From Candidatus Epulonipiscium sp. (GTDB lineage Bacteria > Bacillota_A > Clostridia > Lachnospirales > Cellulosilyticaceae): a stretch of DNA of 64,000 nucleotides. The notes under the pieces were generated by a model that was given only the letters and a program-made list of their open reading frames with translations, ran no database searches and had not been told where the DNA came from. This document shows positions 18,347-26,254 of the stretch, one piece after another. The stretch spans positions 1-64,000 of the forward strand of contig DUUM01000431.1 of the NCBI GenBank assembly GCA_012841565.1, given 5' to 3'. Each line of letters starts with the position of its first letter. The first letter of the stretch is position 1. The position numbers and the translations under genes are program-made.

Positions 18347-21300
18347 GTGACAGATCATCGTGACCCATTAATTGACCCATTAAAAGAAATGGCGCATTAT
18401 AATACAATGCTATCTTATATGAATGGCACAAATAATGGGGACAATAGAACTGTGTGTGCTACAGGTTTAATAGATGCACAAAAGCCGCATATGATGTATG
18501 GGGTAGCTTCTCATTTAAAAAAACCCATTATGGTGGTAACACATAGTGAAAATAAAGCAAAGCAAATAGCGGATGATTTGAAGTTTCTATGTAATGAAGA
18601 GACTGTAGGGATCTATCCAGCTCAAGATGTCCTTTTTTACGGTGCAGATGTTCATAGCGCAGATATTACCGTAGAGCGGATGATGATTAAAAATACAGTG
18701 TTAAAAGGTGAAAAAATTACAATTGTTACTTCTGTGGAAGCACTCATTAATAAAACAATGTCAAAAGAAGCTTTACTTTCCCAGACATTAGAATTCCAAG
18801 TAGGACAAATCCTAGAAATCACAGCATTACAAAAGAGCTTAGTTCAAATGGGATATGAAAGAACCAGTTTAGTAGAAAATGTAGGACAATTTGCCATTAG
18901 AGGCGGAATCATTGATATATACCCGGTAACAGCACAACATGTCTATAGAATTGAATTATGGGATGATGAGATAGACTCTATTAGAACGGTCAATCCTTTT
19001 TCTCAAAGATCTATTGAAAAAGAAGAATATGTTAAAATATTGCCTATGAATGAGCAGCTAGATCAATCAGAAAACAATGTAATGTTACTCGATTATATTG
19101 ATCCAGAAACATTAATAATAATAGATGAGCCAGTGAAAGTAAAAGCAAAATGTGAACAAGTCAATTTTGAGTTTGAAACAAGTATTAAAGATAAACTTGA
19201 AAGTGAAGAAATAACACCTAGTCAAATTATTTCTATCTTTAATTGGGAAGAAATCTTATTGATGTTTAAAAAGCACAAGACTTTTATTATGATGAATCTT
19301 GAACACACAGCAGAGGACTATGAGATTGCCTACCAATGTAGTTTTAGGGTACATGAGAATATTGAATTCTATAAAAACTTTGATCTCCTAGAAAGGGATA
19401 TAGGAACTTGGAAAAAACAGAAAAAACGAATTATTTTATTTGCAGGAATTAAGGCGAGAGCGTTACGCCTGGTGGAGGAACTAGAAGAACGTGGCATTAT
19501 ATGCTCCTATTCTAATGATTTGACAGAGCCGGTTATACCTGGGCAGGTTGTTATTACACGAGGCGTCCTCTCAAAAGGATTTATATATGAGGAGATAGGG
19601 CTTGTTATTATATCAGATAAAGATTTATTTGGGAAAGAAAAAAAGAAACGCAAAAGAAATAAGAAGCATAAAGGCAGTAAGATTGAAAGTTTTATAGAGT
19701 TGAAAGCGGGCGATTATATCGTTCATGAAAATCATGGAATAGGGGTTTTCAACGGAATAGAAAAAATGATTGTTGATAATATTAGTAAAGATTATCTAAA
19801 GATTGGCTATGCAGATAGTGGCGTATTGTATGTCAATATTAATCAAATGGATATGGTGCAAAAATATATTGGTGCTGATGGGAAAAAACCAAAGCTTAGT
19901 AAACTAGGTGGCCAAGAGTGGAAAAAGGTTAAAGCTAGGGCTAAACAGGCAACCCAAGAGCTTGCTAAAGAACTTATCCAGTTATACGCAAAAAGAGAAG
20001 CAAGCAAGGGATTTATTTATAGTCCGGATAGTCCTTGGCAAAAAGAATTTGAAGACACATTTCCATACGAAGAAACAGATGATCAATTGCAAGCGATTGA
20101 AGATGTAAAGCAAGATATGGAAACGGACAAGGTAATGGATAGACTGCTTTGTGGTGACGTAGGATATGGAAAGACGGAGGTTGCCATTAGAGCGGCCTTT
20201 AAAGCCGTTCAAGATAGTAAGCAAGTGGTTTATTTGGTACCAACGACAATTTTAGCGCAGCAGCACTACAACCGTTTTGTAGAGCGTATGAGGAATTTTC
20301 CAATTAAAGTGGAACTACTCTCCAGATTTAGAACACCGAAGCAGATTAAAGAGGCGTTAGCGAGTATTGAAAGAGGCTCGGCAGATATTGTTATCGGAAC
20401 ACATCGTGTGCTTTCTAAAGATGTAAAATTTAAAGATTTAGGACTTGTATTAGTGGACGAAGAACAAAGATTTGGTGTAACCCATAAGGAGAGATTAAAA
20501 CAACTCCGTAGTAATGTGGATGTTTTGACCTTAACAGCAACACCGATCCCTAGGACGCTTCATATGAGTTTAGTAGGTATTAGAGATATGAGTCTTTTAG
20601 AAGATCCCCCACTGGAGCGGCGTCCGATTCAGACGTATGTAATGGAATATAGCCCTGAATTTGCAAAAGATGCCATTAAAAGAGAACTATCTAGGGGTGG
20701 CCAAGTTTATTTTTTATATAATAGAGTTGAAAGTATTGATAAAGTGGCTTTAGAAATCCAAAAGATGGTTCCAGGTGCCAATGTAGCATTCGCCCATGGA
20801 CAAATGCACGAAAGAGAACTAGAAGGCATCATGCTTGATTTTATTGAAGGGGAGATAGACGTACTGGTGTGTACAACAATTATTGAAACAGGCCTTGATG
20901 TGGCAAATACAAACACCATCATCATTCAAGACGCGGATAGAATGGGTCTTAGCCAGTTATACCAATTACGTGGTAGGGTAGGAAGGTCAAATAGGATTGC
21001 ATATGCCTATCTGATGTATAAAAAAGACAGAGTACTCCCAGAAATAGCAGAAAAGCGCCTACAAGCAATCAAGCAGTTTACTCAGTTTGGATCAGGATTT
21101 AAAATTGCTATGAGAGATCTAGAAATTAGGGGGGCAGGTAATCTTTTGGGAGACCGGCAACATGGGCACATGGATGCAATTGGTTATGATCTATATAGTA
21201 AATTACTTAAAAATGCGGTCATAGAAGAAAAGGGAGAAAATGTAGAAGAGGAATTTGAAACAAGCGTAGAAATTAATATTAATGCCTATATTCCTCCTAG

Positions 21301-21715
21301 ATACATTGAGGATGAAATACAAAAAATAGATATTTATAAAAAGATTTCAATTATAAGAAATAAAGAAGATTACAATGAAATACAAGAAGAAATCGAAGAT
21401 CGCTATGGGGATCTTCCGCAAACTGTGCAAAATTTATTAGATGTAGCATTCATAAAAGCAACCGCTCATGATTTAGATATGACATCAGTCGTTGTAAAAA
21501 CAAATGACGTTATTTTTAATTTTAAATCAGATGCAAGACTTAATCTAACAGATGTTCCCGCACTTATAGATGGCTATAAAGGGACACTTAAATTTAAAGC
21601 GGGAGAACAACCCTACTTTACACTTACTGATATTTCAAAGTATAAAGATAATATCCCCGAGTATATTAAGAATGTGTTACATGACATGAAAAAATTGAAG
21701 TATACGGAGAAATAG
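18347..21715 (+). CDS. mfd: Transcription-repair coupling factor Mfd
   Basis: A translocase of about 1122 residues that removes RNA polymerase stalled at lesions and recruits UvrA. N-terminal UvrB-like region (about 25-320), RNA-polymerase-interaction (CarD-like) domain from about 455 (GDYIVHENHGIGVFNGIEKM), RecG-like SF2 motor with Walker A GDVGYGKTE (about 602), DEEQRFG (about 704), LTATPIPRTLH, and TRCF C-terminal domain (about 990-1120). A very basic linker (KKKRKRNKKHKGSK) precedes the interaction domain. GTG codons occur at 18338 and 18347; GAGGGTGA is spaced for 18347. The pth stop is only a few bases upstream. Confidence 0.95.
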   Translation: MTDHRDPLIDPLKEMAHYNTMLSYMNGTNNGDNRTVCATGLIDAQKPHMMYGVASHLKKPIMVVTHSENKAKQIADDLKFLCNEETVGIYPAQDVLFYGADVHSADITVERMMIKNTVLKGEKITIVTSVEALINKTMSKEALLSQTLEFQVGQILEITALQKSLVQMGYERTSLVENVGQFAIRGGIIDIYPVTAQHVYRIELWDDEIDSIRTVNPFSQRSIEKEEYVKILPMNEQLDQSENNVMLLDYIDPETLIIIDEPVKVKAKCEQVNFEFETSIKDKLESEEITPSQIISIFNWEEILLMFKKHKTFIMMNLEHTAEDYEIAYQCSFRVHENIEFYKNFDLLERDIGTWKKQKKRIILFAGIKARALRLVEELEERGIICSYSNDLTEPVIPGQVVITRGVLSKGFIYEEIGLVIISDKDLFGKEKKKRKRNKKHKGSKIESFIELKAGDYIVHENHGIGVFNGIEKMIVDNISKDYLKIGYADSGVLYVNINQMDMVQKYIGADGKKPKLSKLGGQEWKKVKARAKQATQELAKELIQLYAKREASKGFIYSPDSPWQKEFEDTFPYEETDDQLQAIEDVKQDMETDKVMDRLLCGDVGYGKTEVAIRAAFKAVQDSKQVVYLVPTTILAQQHYNRFVERMRNFPIKVELLSRFRTPKQIKEALASIERGSADIVIGTHRVLSKDVKFKDLGLVLVDEEQRFGVTHKERLKQLRSNVDVLTLTATPIPRTLHMSLVGIRDMSLLEDPPLERRPIQTYVMEYSPEFAKDAIKRELSRGGQVYFLYNRVESIDKVALEIQKMVPGANVAFAHGQMHERELEGIMLDFIEGEIDVLVCTTIIETGLDVANTNTIIIQDADRMGLSQLYQLRGRVGRSNRIAYAYLMYKKDRVLPEIAEKRLQAIKQFTQFGSGFKIAMRDLEIRGAGNLLGDRQHGHMDAIGYDLYSKLLKNAVIEEKGENVEEEFETSVEININAYIPPRYIEDEIQKIDIYKKISIIRNKEDYNEIQEEIEDRYGDLPQTVQNLLDVAFIKATAHDLDMTSVVVKTNDVIFNFKSDARLNLTDVPALIDGYKGTLKFKAGEQPYFTLTDISKYKDNIPEYIKNVLHDMKKLKYTEK

Positions 21716-21816
21716 ATTATAATACTTGATAGAAGTCTATAGTCTTTATGCAAACGAAGATATTGAAAAGAGCATATAAAGAAAATATAGATAAAAAAGT
21801 TTAAGGAGAGATTTGC

Positions 21817-22890
21817 GTGAGGAAAAATAAAAAGGTTTTGGTATCAATGGCGTTATCAATCGTAATGATGTTAGGAGTCGTAGGATGTGGTAAAAAAGCA
21901 AATGTAGTTGCTACCATTAACGGTGATTCACTTACAGAAGCTACTTATAGGGCCTATTTGTTTAGTGTTAAAATGGAGATGGAACAAGGCTTTGGTCCTG
22001 GTATATGGGAGATAGAGATGGAAGGCGAAAGCATGGAAACAATAGCCAAAGAACGTGCGCTAGAATCAGCCATTGCAATGTCCGTTACAGCTAAAAAAGC
22101 AAAAGAAATGAAATTAAAACTAACTCAAGAAGAAAAAGATGAAGCAAAAAGCATAGCTACTAATTATGTGCAGCAATTAAAAGAATCTTTAGATGCAGAA
22201 GGTATCAAAGAAGAAACGCTTAGAATCATGATGGAAGATATTTTAATCTCTCAAAAAGTGTTAGAAGAGCTAGCGGAGAAGTTTACACCTTCTCAAGATA
22301 CTCAGGAGTTTGAAAAGTTTATAGAAACTAATAAAATGTACTTTGATAGTGTAACAGCGCAACATATATTAATTAGTACCAAAGATGCAGAGGGTAATTT
22401 ACTACCAGCGGACAAGGGAAAAGAAGCCGAAGAAAAAGCTAAAATGGTATTAGGAAAAGCATTAGCGGGAGAAGATATGGCAGCCCTTGCTAAGGAATAT
22501 TCTGAAGACCCGGGCTCTAAAGATACTGGCGGAGAATATACTTTTAAAAGAGGTGAAATGGTTCCGGAATTTGAAGAAGCAGCGTTTAACGGAGAAGAAG
22601 GAAAAGTCTATCCAGAAGTTGTACAAACAGATCATGGTTATCATATTATAAAGACTATAAAGATGGGTGCAGCGACAGAAGAAGAGATGAAAATGTCTTT
22701 TGAAGAAAATCAAAAAGCAGAGTATATAAATGGTGAGATTGAAGAATGGATTACAGGTGCTAAAGTAGAAAAAACTGATATATATGACACCATTACAATT
22801 AAAAAACCAGAAGCTCAAGCAGCTGAACCAGGACAAGAAGAACCAGATGAAGAAAAAGAAGAAGTAAAAGAAGAAGTAAAAGAAAAATAA
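21817..22890 (+). CDS. PrsA-type lipoprotein foldase (parvulin peptidyl-prolyl isomerase)
   Basis: A 357-residue lipoprotein. The N-terminus is a type II signal ending in the lipobox VVGC with lipidated Cys24. An N-terminal chaperone region rich in helices (about 40-170, with the SurA/PrsA_N pattern) precedes a parvulin domain (about 178-275: AQHILIST, then YSEDPGSKDTGGEYTFKRGEM and HGYHIIKT). The C-terminal 35 residues are a Glu/Lys tail. It likely assists folding of secreted proteins outside the membrane. GTG 21817 follows AAGGAGAG. It lies between mfd and spoVT, where such a gene is often found in Clostridia, and ends in a long hairpin. Confidence 0.9.
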   Translation: MRKNKKVLVSMALSIVMMLGVVGCGKKANVVATINGDSLTEATYRAYLFSVKMEMEQGFGPGIWEIEMEGESMETIAKERALESAIAMSVTAKKAKEMKLKLTQEEKDEAKSIATNYVQQLKESLDAEGIKEETLRIMMEDILISQKVLEELAEKFTPSQDTQEFEKFIETNKMYFDSVTAQHILISTKDAEGNLLPADKGKEAEEKAKMVLGKALAGEDMAALAKEYSEDPGSKDTGGEYTFKRGEMVPEFEEAAFNGEEGKVYPEVVQTDHGYHIIKTIKMGAATEEEMKMSFEENQKAEYINGEIEEWITGAKVEKTDIYDTITIKKPEAQAAEPGQEEPDEEKEEVKEEVKEK

Positions 22891-22900
22891 AGATATAAAA

Positions 22901-22950
22901 AACATAAGAAAAAGGCATATGAGAAATCTCATATGCCTTTTTCTTATGTT
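22901..22950 (+). terminator. Very long intrinsic terminator after prsA-like gene
   Basis: A perfect 24-bp inverted repeat (22901-22924 with 22927-22950) is separated by only two bases, with a T-rich 3' arm. Confidence 0.85.
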
Positions 22951-23015
22951 AAAACGAACAAATACGAAATGACCCAAGTAATATAGAAAATTTTACATAG
23001 AGAAGATGAAAAGTA

Positions 23016-23046
23016 TGAATATTAAAGAAACTTATGTGACATAATA
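23016..23046 (+). promoter_or_regulatory. Candidate sigma-G/F-type promoter for spoVT
   Basis: TGAATA (23016-23021), 18-bp spacer, CATAATA (23040-23046) resembles the forespore consensus (TGAATA / CATACTA). spoVT is a sigma-G gene in Bacillus. Assignment rests on pattern match plus family knowledge. Confidence 0.45.
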
Positions 23047-23103
23047 TAAATGAAATTAGAAGGTTTTACATCATGAGAAGAAAGACATAAGGAGGCGTTA
23101 TAC

Positions 23104-23655
23104 TTGAAAGCAACAGGTATTGTAAGAAGAATTGATGATTTAGGAAGAGTTGTTATTCCAAAAGAGATTCGTAGGACACTTAGGATAAGGGAAGGTGATC
23201 CATTAGAAATTTTTACAGATATTGATGGGCAGATTGTACTAAAGAAATATTCGCCTATTGGAGAACTGGGTAATTTTGCCAAAGAATATGCAGAGGCTTT
23301 AGCGCAATCAACAGGTCATATAACTTGCATTGCTGACAAAGATCAAATTATTGCAGTAGCTGGAGGATCAAAGAAGGAATTCATAGATAAGAGTATTAGT
23401 AGTACACTAGAGAAAGTTATTGAAGGAAGAACATTTTTTAGTGCCAAAAAAAATGACGATAGATTTATACCTATCTTATCTGAAGGAACAACAGATAGTT
23501 ATCATAGTGAAATTATATTCCCTATTATTGCAGAAGGTGATGCTATAGGTGCAGTTATTTTTCTGTCGCCTAACGCAAACACAATAATGGGGGACGTAGA
23601 AGAGAAACTGGCACAATCAGCAGCAGGTTTTTTAGGTCGTCAGATGGAACAATAA
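23104..23655 (+). CDS. spoVT: Stage V sporulation regulator SpoVT
   Basis: A 183-residue forespore transcription factor. The N-terminal AbrB/SpoVT swapped-hairpin DNA-binding domain (1-50) reads MKATGIVRRIDDLGRVVIPK. Residues about 57-180 form a GAF-like domain ending in LAQSAAGFLGRQMEQ. SpoVT tunes sigma-G-dependent genes and spore maturation. The TTG start at 23104 follows AAGGAGGCG. The mazG (yabN) gene that follows in Bacillus is absent; hup comes next. Confidence 0.94.
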   Translation: MKATGIVRRIDDLGRVVIPKEIRRTLRIREGDPLEIFTDIDGQIVLKKYSPIGELGNFAKEYAEALAQSTGHITCIADKDQIIAVAGGSKKEFIDKSISSTLEKVIEGRTFFSAKKNDDRFIPILSEGTTDSYHSEIIFPIIAEGDAIGAVIFLSPNANTIMGDVEEKLAQSAAGFLGRQMEQ

Positions 23656-23693
23656 TAAGATATCCCGATAATCTATCGGGATATCTTATTATT
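23651..23693 (+). terminator. Terminator-like hairpin after spoVT
   Basis: A perfect 20-bp stem (23651-23670 with 23674-23693), loop ATC, starting at the spoVT stop. No long T run follows outside the stem. Confidence 0.7.
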
Positions 23694-23800
23694 GCTATTG
23701 AAATTAATGGCTGTATCCTTTATGATATAAGTAATACAATATATCTGCCTAATAGTAAATGTATTAAACATGCACTTTGACAAACAATATCAATATAACC

Positions 23801-23829
23801 TTGACAAAAAGTGTATAAAAGCTTATAAA
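23801..23829 (+). promoter_or_regulatory. Strong sigma-A promoter for hup
   Basis: TTGACA (23801-23806), 17-bp spacer, TATAAA (23824-23829). It gives a leader of roughly 160 bases. This leader holds a tandem 13-bp repeat (23915-23940) and a small ACATGC/GCATGT hairpin (23959-23974) just before the RBS. I see no gene in the 340-bp gap between spoVT and hup. Confidence 0.75.
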
Positions 23830-23914
23830 TATATTTAGGTATATTGATAAAGATAGCATTTGAAGAGCATATACCTTGTAATATAGGGCAACTCGAGACG
23901 ATGTAAAACAATGT

Positions 23915-23940
23915 AATGAGAATCTAGAATGAGAATCTAG
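23915..23940. repeat. Tandem 13-bp duplication in the hup leader
   Basis: The unit AATGAGAATCTAG occurs twice back to back (23915-23927 and 23928-23940), about 55 bp before the hup start. Confidence 0.8.
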
Positions 23941-23995
23941 AAATTTCATACATAAAACACATGCATAAGCATGTATATTTTAGGAGGCGTAAACT

Positions 23996-24277
23996 ATGAA
24001 TAAGTCAGAATTAGTTACAGCAATGGTTGAGAAGACAGGGTTAACTAAAAAGGATACTGAAAAGGCGCTAAAAGCTTTTGAAGAAGCAGTAACAGAAGAA
24101 TTAGCAGCAGGTGGCAGAGTTCAATTAGTTGGATTTGGCACATTTGAAGTAACAAAAAGAGCAGAACGTGAAGGAAGAAATCCTAAGACAGAAGAGAAAA
24201 TTATTATTCCAGCTACAAACGCACCAAAGTTTAAAGCAGGTAAAGCATTAAAGGATTCTGTTAACGGAAGAAGATAA
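23996..24277 (+). CDS. hup: HU-type nucleoid DNA-binding protein
   Basis: A 93-residue HU homologue: MNKSELVTAMVEKTGLTKKD dimerisation helices, the family signature GFGTFEVTKRAEREGRNPKT (about 47-66) and a beta-arm ending in PAFKAG-like PKFKAGKALKDSVN. It bends and compacts chromosomal DNA. The strong RBS AGGAGGCG and a consensus promoter fit an abundant protein. It sits between spoVT and rqcP, as in many Clostridia. Confidence 0.95.
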   Translation: MNKSELVTAMVEKTGLTKKDTEKALKAFEEAVTEELAAGGRVQLVGFGTFEVTKRAEREGRNPKTEEKIIIPATNAPKFKAGKALKDSVNGRR

Positions 24278-24294
24278 TCTAAAATACAACTAAT

Positions 24295-24326
24295 AAAAAT
24301 CTACACTAACTAGTGTAGATTTTTTG
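24295..24326 (+). terminator. Intrinsic terminator after hup
   Basis: A 14-bp stem AAAAATCTACACTA (24295-24308) / TAGTGTAGATTTTT (24311-24324) ends in a T run. Confidence 0.85.
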
Positions 24327-24361
24327 TACCATATAATATTGAAAAGGAAAGGAAGTAACAT

Positions 24362-24601
24362 ATGCGTATTGATAAGTATTTGAAAGTAGCAAGAATTATT
24401 AAGCGTCGTACGATTGCTAATGAGGCTTGTGATGCGGGAAGAGTATCAATTAATGATAAAGTTATTAAATCAGGTACACAGGTTAAAAAGGGTGATATTA
24501 TAGAGATTAGATTTGGCAATAACACAACTAAGTTTGAAGTGTTAGATATTAAAGAACATATTAAAAAAGAAGAAGCGGCTAACTTGTACAGAATGATGTA
24601 A
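24362..24601 (+). CDS. rqcP: S4-domain RNA-binding protein RqcP (YabO)
   Basis: A 79-residue S4 protein: MRIDKYLKVARIIKRRTIAN, then GRVSINDKVIKSGTQVKKGD, the Hsp15/YabO pattern. In Bacillus RqcP binds the stalled 50S subunit with peptidyl-tRNA and RqcH and supports alanine tailing. RBS AAGGAAG before ATG 24362. It starts the rqcP-yabP-yabQ-divIC cluster, the same as in Bacillus. Confidence 0.92.
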   Translation: MRIDKYLKVARIIKRRTIANEACDAGRVSINDKVIKSGTQVKKGDIIEIRFGNNTTKFEVLDIKEHIKKEEAANLYRMM

Positions 24602-24663
24602 TAATATGGGAACCCCTTCAATATAGATATAATAGAGTATTTATTATGAAGGGGTGGGGGAAG

Positions 24664-24942
24664 ATGGATGATAGGACTGGGCGTAAGCACTCTATAGCTA
24701 TTCAAGAGCGTAATCAAGTCGTTATTATAGGAGTTGTTGACGTGTTTTCATTTGATGAGATTCAAGTGGATGTAGAGACTGTTCAAGGCATGCTCCTAAT
24801 TCAAGGAGAAAGCTTACATATTACACGTTTAAGTTTAGATAAGGGAGATTTAGAGTTAGAAGGATTAATCCATAGCATCACTTATCATGATAATCATATA
24901 GGAAAACCAGGAGGTTCATTTCTTGGAAAATTATTTAAATAA
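24664..24942 (+). CDS. yabP: Sporulation protein YabP
   Basis: A 92-residue protein with the YabP/YqfC pattern: a short polar start (MDDRTGRKHSIAIQERNQ), VVDVFSFDEIQVDVET, LLIQGESLHI and DLELEGLIHSI. Homologues are sigma-E-controlled and needed for sporulation in Bacillus; the molecular role is unclear. ATG 24664 is preceded by AAGGGGTGGGGG; an in-frame ATG at 24646 lies before that site and is unlikely. yabQ follows after 14 bp. Confidence 0.9.
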   Translation: MDDRTGRKHSIAIQERNQVVIIGVVDVFSFDEIQVDVETVQGMLLIQGESLHITRLSLDKGDLELEGLIHSITYHDNHIGKPGGSFLGKLFK

Positions 24943-24956
24943 GAGGTGGATTAGGA

Positions 24957-25475
24957 ATGGTAGCTATTAATGAGCAGGCCTTTCTGTTTTTAACATGTGT
25001 TAAGACAGGAATAATAATGGGGATCCTATATGATTTAATTCGTGTTTTTCGAAAGATTATTCATCATTATAATTGGGTAGTGCAGTTGGAAGATTTATTA
25101 TACTGGATTACTTGTGGATGCTTTGCGTTTATAATGATATACTGGCGAAATTATGGGCAAATAAGAAGTTTTGTATTTTTGGGAATTATAATTGGACTAA
25201 CCTTATATTTTTGCACAGTCAGTATTTTGGTTATGAAAATTACAACACAAATAATTAACTGGGCTAAAAAGGCGATAAATAAGTTCTTACACTTTATATT
25301 CATACCAATTAAGTGTATAATACTAACTATACGTATTCCTATTAATGCTATTTCAAATAAATATAAGGCAATTAATAGATTTAGGGCGTTGCATAAGCAA
25401 AAATCGAAAGTAAAATGGAGAAGACGAAGGGCTAAACTTAGAACCCAGCTAAGGATAATAAAAGCAAAAAGATAA
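24957..25475 (+). CDS. yabQ: Sporulation membrane protein YabQ
   Basis: A 172-residue integral membrane protein of the Spore_YabQ family: N-terminal membrane segments (about 6-25, 45-62 and 69-95) and a very basic C-terminal tail (KVKWRRRRAKLRTQLRIIKA). In Bacillus it is required for cortex formation and localises to the forespore outer membrane. The conserved GILYDLIRVFRK region is present. It lies between yabP and divIC as expected. Confidence 0.9.
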   Translation: MVAINEQAFLFLTCVKTGIIMGILYDLIRVFRKIIHHYNWVVQLEDLLYWITCGCFAFIMIYWRNYGQIRSFVFLGIIIGLTLYFCTVSILVMKITTQIINWAKKAINKFLHFIFIPIKCIILTIRIPINAISNKYKAINRFRALHKQKSKVKWRRRRAKLRTQLRIIKAKR

Positions 25476-25498
25476 CGAATGAAAAAATCAGGGGGGAC

Positions 25499-25792
25499 AT
25501 GATGGGGAATAAACAAGCAAACACAGGCGTGCCTACAGGTTTTATAAGGTTAATTGCAATTCTAGTTGTGGTCACACTTGGTTATAATAGTATAAAGTTG
25601 GTAAAGGTTTCTGCTAGTCTTGAGCAACAAGTTAAGGAAACCAAAAAAGAAGTAGCCATGGAAAGTAAAAAATTAGCAGATTTAAAGATAGAATATGAAA
25701 ATATAGAATCATTGCAGACGGTAGAAAGTATTGCAAGAGAAAAATTAGGATTTGTAAAAGAGGACGAAATTGTATTTAGAGAAAAATACTAA
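25499..25792 (+). CDS. divIC: Septum formation initiator DivIC/FtsL-type protein
   Basis: A 97-residue bitopic protein: short cytoplasmic N-terminus, one membrane helix (about 17-35), a coiled coil (40-75, SASLEQQVKETKKEVAMESK) and the short conserved end SIAREKLGFVKEDEIVF typical of FtsB/DivIC. It is part of the FtsL-DivIB-DivIC divisome complex. Two consecutive ATGs (25499, 25502) follow GGGGGGAC; either may start. Placement after yabQ supports the DivIC assignment over FtsL. Confidence 0.88.
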   Translation: MMGNKQANTGVPTGFIRLIAILVVVTLGYNSIKLVKVSASLEQQVKETKKEVAMESKKLADLKIEYENIESLQTVESIAREKLGFVKEDEIVFREKY

Positions 25793-25811
25793 TAATACTT
25801 TATAAAACACC

Positions 25812-25840
25812 TTGACAATTCCTTGAACCATGCGTATAAT
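25812..25840 (+). promoter_or_regulatory. Consensus sigma-A promoter for the tRNA-Met pair
   Basis: TTGACA (25812-25817), 17-bp spacer, TATAAT (25835-25840): a perfect match 29 bp before the first tRNA. Confidence 0.9.
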
Positions 25841-25869
25841 AGTAAAAGTAGTCAAAAAAACAATAATAT

Positions 25870-25943
25870 CGCGGAGTGGAGCAGTATGGCAGCTCGTCGG
25901 GCTCATAACCCGGAGGTCAGAGGTTCAAATCCTCTCTCCGCAA
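25870..25943 (+). tRNA. Initiator tRNA-fMet (CAT)
   Basis: A 74-base cloverleaf without encoded CCA. Acceptor CGCGGAG pairs with CTCCGCA leaving the C1-A72 mismatch diagnostic of bacterial initiators. The anticodon arm is GGG-CTCATAA-CCC with three G:C pairs, also an initiator hallmark. The T-arm is GAGG-TTCAAAT-CCTC. Confidence 0.95.
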
Positions 25944-25949
25944 TAGTTT

Positions 25950-26023
25950 GGCGGAATAGCTCAGCTGGCTAGAGCATGCGGTTCATACCCGCAGGGTCGT
26001 GGGTTCAAGTCCCTCTTCCGCTA
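25950..26023 (+). tRNA. Elongator tRNA-Met (CAT)
   Basis: A 74-base cloverleaf, acceptor GGCGGAA/TTCCGCT, anticodon arm GCGG-TTCATAC-CCGC. The sequence follows elongator tRNA-Met of Firmicutes (GGCGG start, AGCTCAGCTGGCTAGAGC D-arm). A lysidine-modified tRNA-Ile with CAT was considered and is less similar. CCA is not encoded. Confidence 0.9.
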
Positions 26024-26042
26024 CTTCTAACCCTTAATGGGC

Positions 26043-26086
26043 AAAAAATCCTAATTAATTATTAAATAATTAATTAGGATTTTTTT
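26043..26086 (+). terminator. Intrinsic terminator after tRNA pair
   Basis: A 21-bp stem (26043-26063 with 26065-26085) with a one-base centre and terminal T run. Confidence 0.85.
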
Positions 26087-26134
26087 GTGTCCGTAGAAAA
26101 ACTTTTAGGATATTAACGCATATCTTAGAACCAG

Positions 26135-26201
26135 TTGTCAAAAAGTTATGTAAGAGTTGTCCTAGTTATTTACAATTTTATCCCGCTGCTTATTTTATAA
26201 T
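26135..26201 (+). promoter_or_regulatory. Candidate Spo0A-controlled promoter of spoIIE
   Basis: TTGTCAAAAA (26135-26144) and TTGTCCTA (26157-26164) resemble 0A boxes (TGTCGAA), spaced 22 bp (two helical turns). They lie upstream of a consensus -10 TATAAT (26196-26201) that lacks a normally spaced -35. This is the layout of Spo0A-activated promoters such as Bacillus spoIIE. Matches are imperfect. Confidence 0.4.
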
Positions 26202-26254
26202 ACAGATAAGAAACATTAACGATTGAACGTTAATGAAAAATAAGGGGGATAAGA

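Noticed and set aside
22462..22977. Minus-strand 171-residue Phe-rich hydrophobic frame
   Set aside because: It mirrors the Glu/Lys-rich tail of the PrsA-like protein (GAA/AAA read as TTC/TTT) and crosses the terminator.
24310..24717. Minus-strand 135-residue frame opposite rqcP and yabP
   Set aside because: Overlaps two conserved genes and the hup terminator; composition is that of an antisense shadow.
25950..26023. Second CAT tRNA as tRNA-Ile2 (TilS substrate)
   Set aside because: The acceptor and D-arm sequence match elongator tRNA-Met of Firmicutes better than the tRNA-Ile(CAT) pattern.
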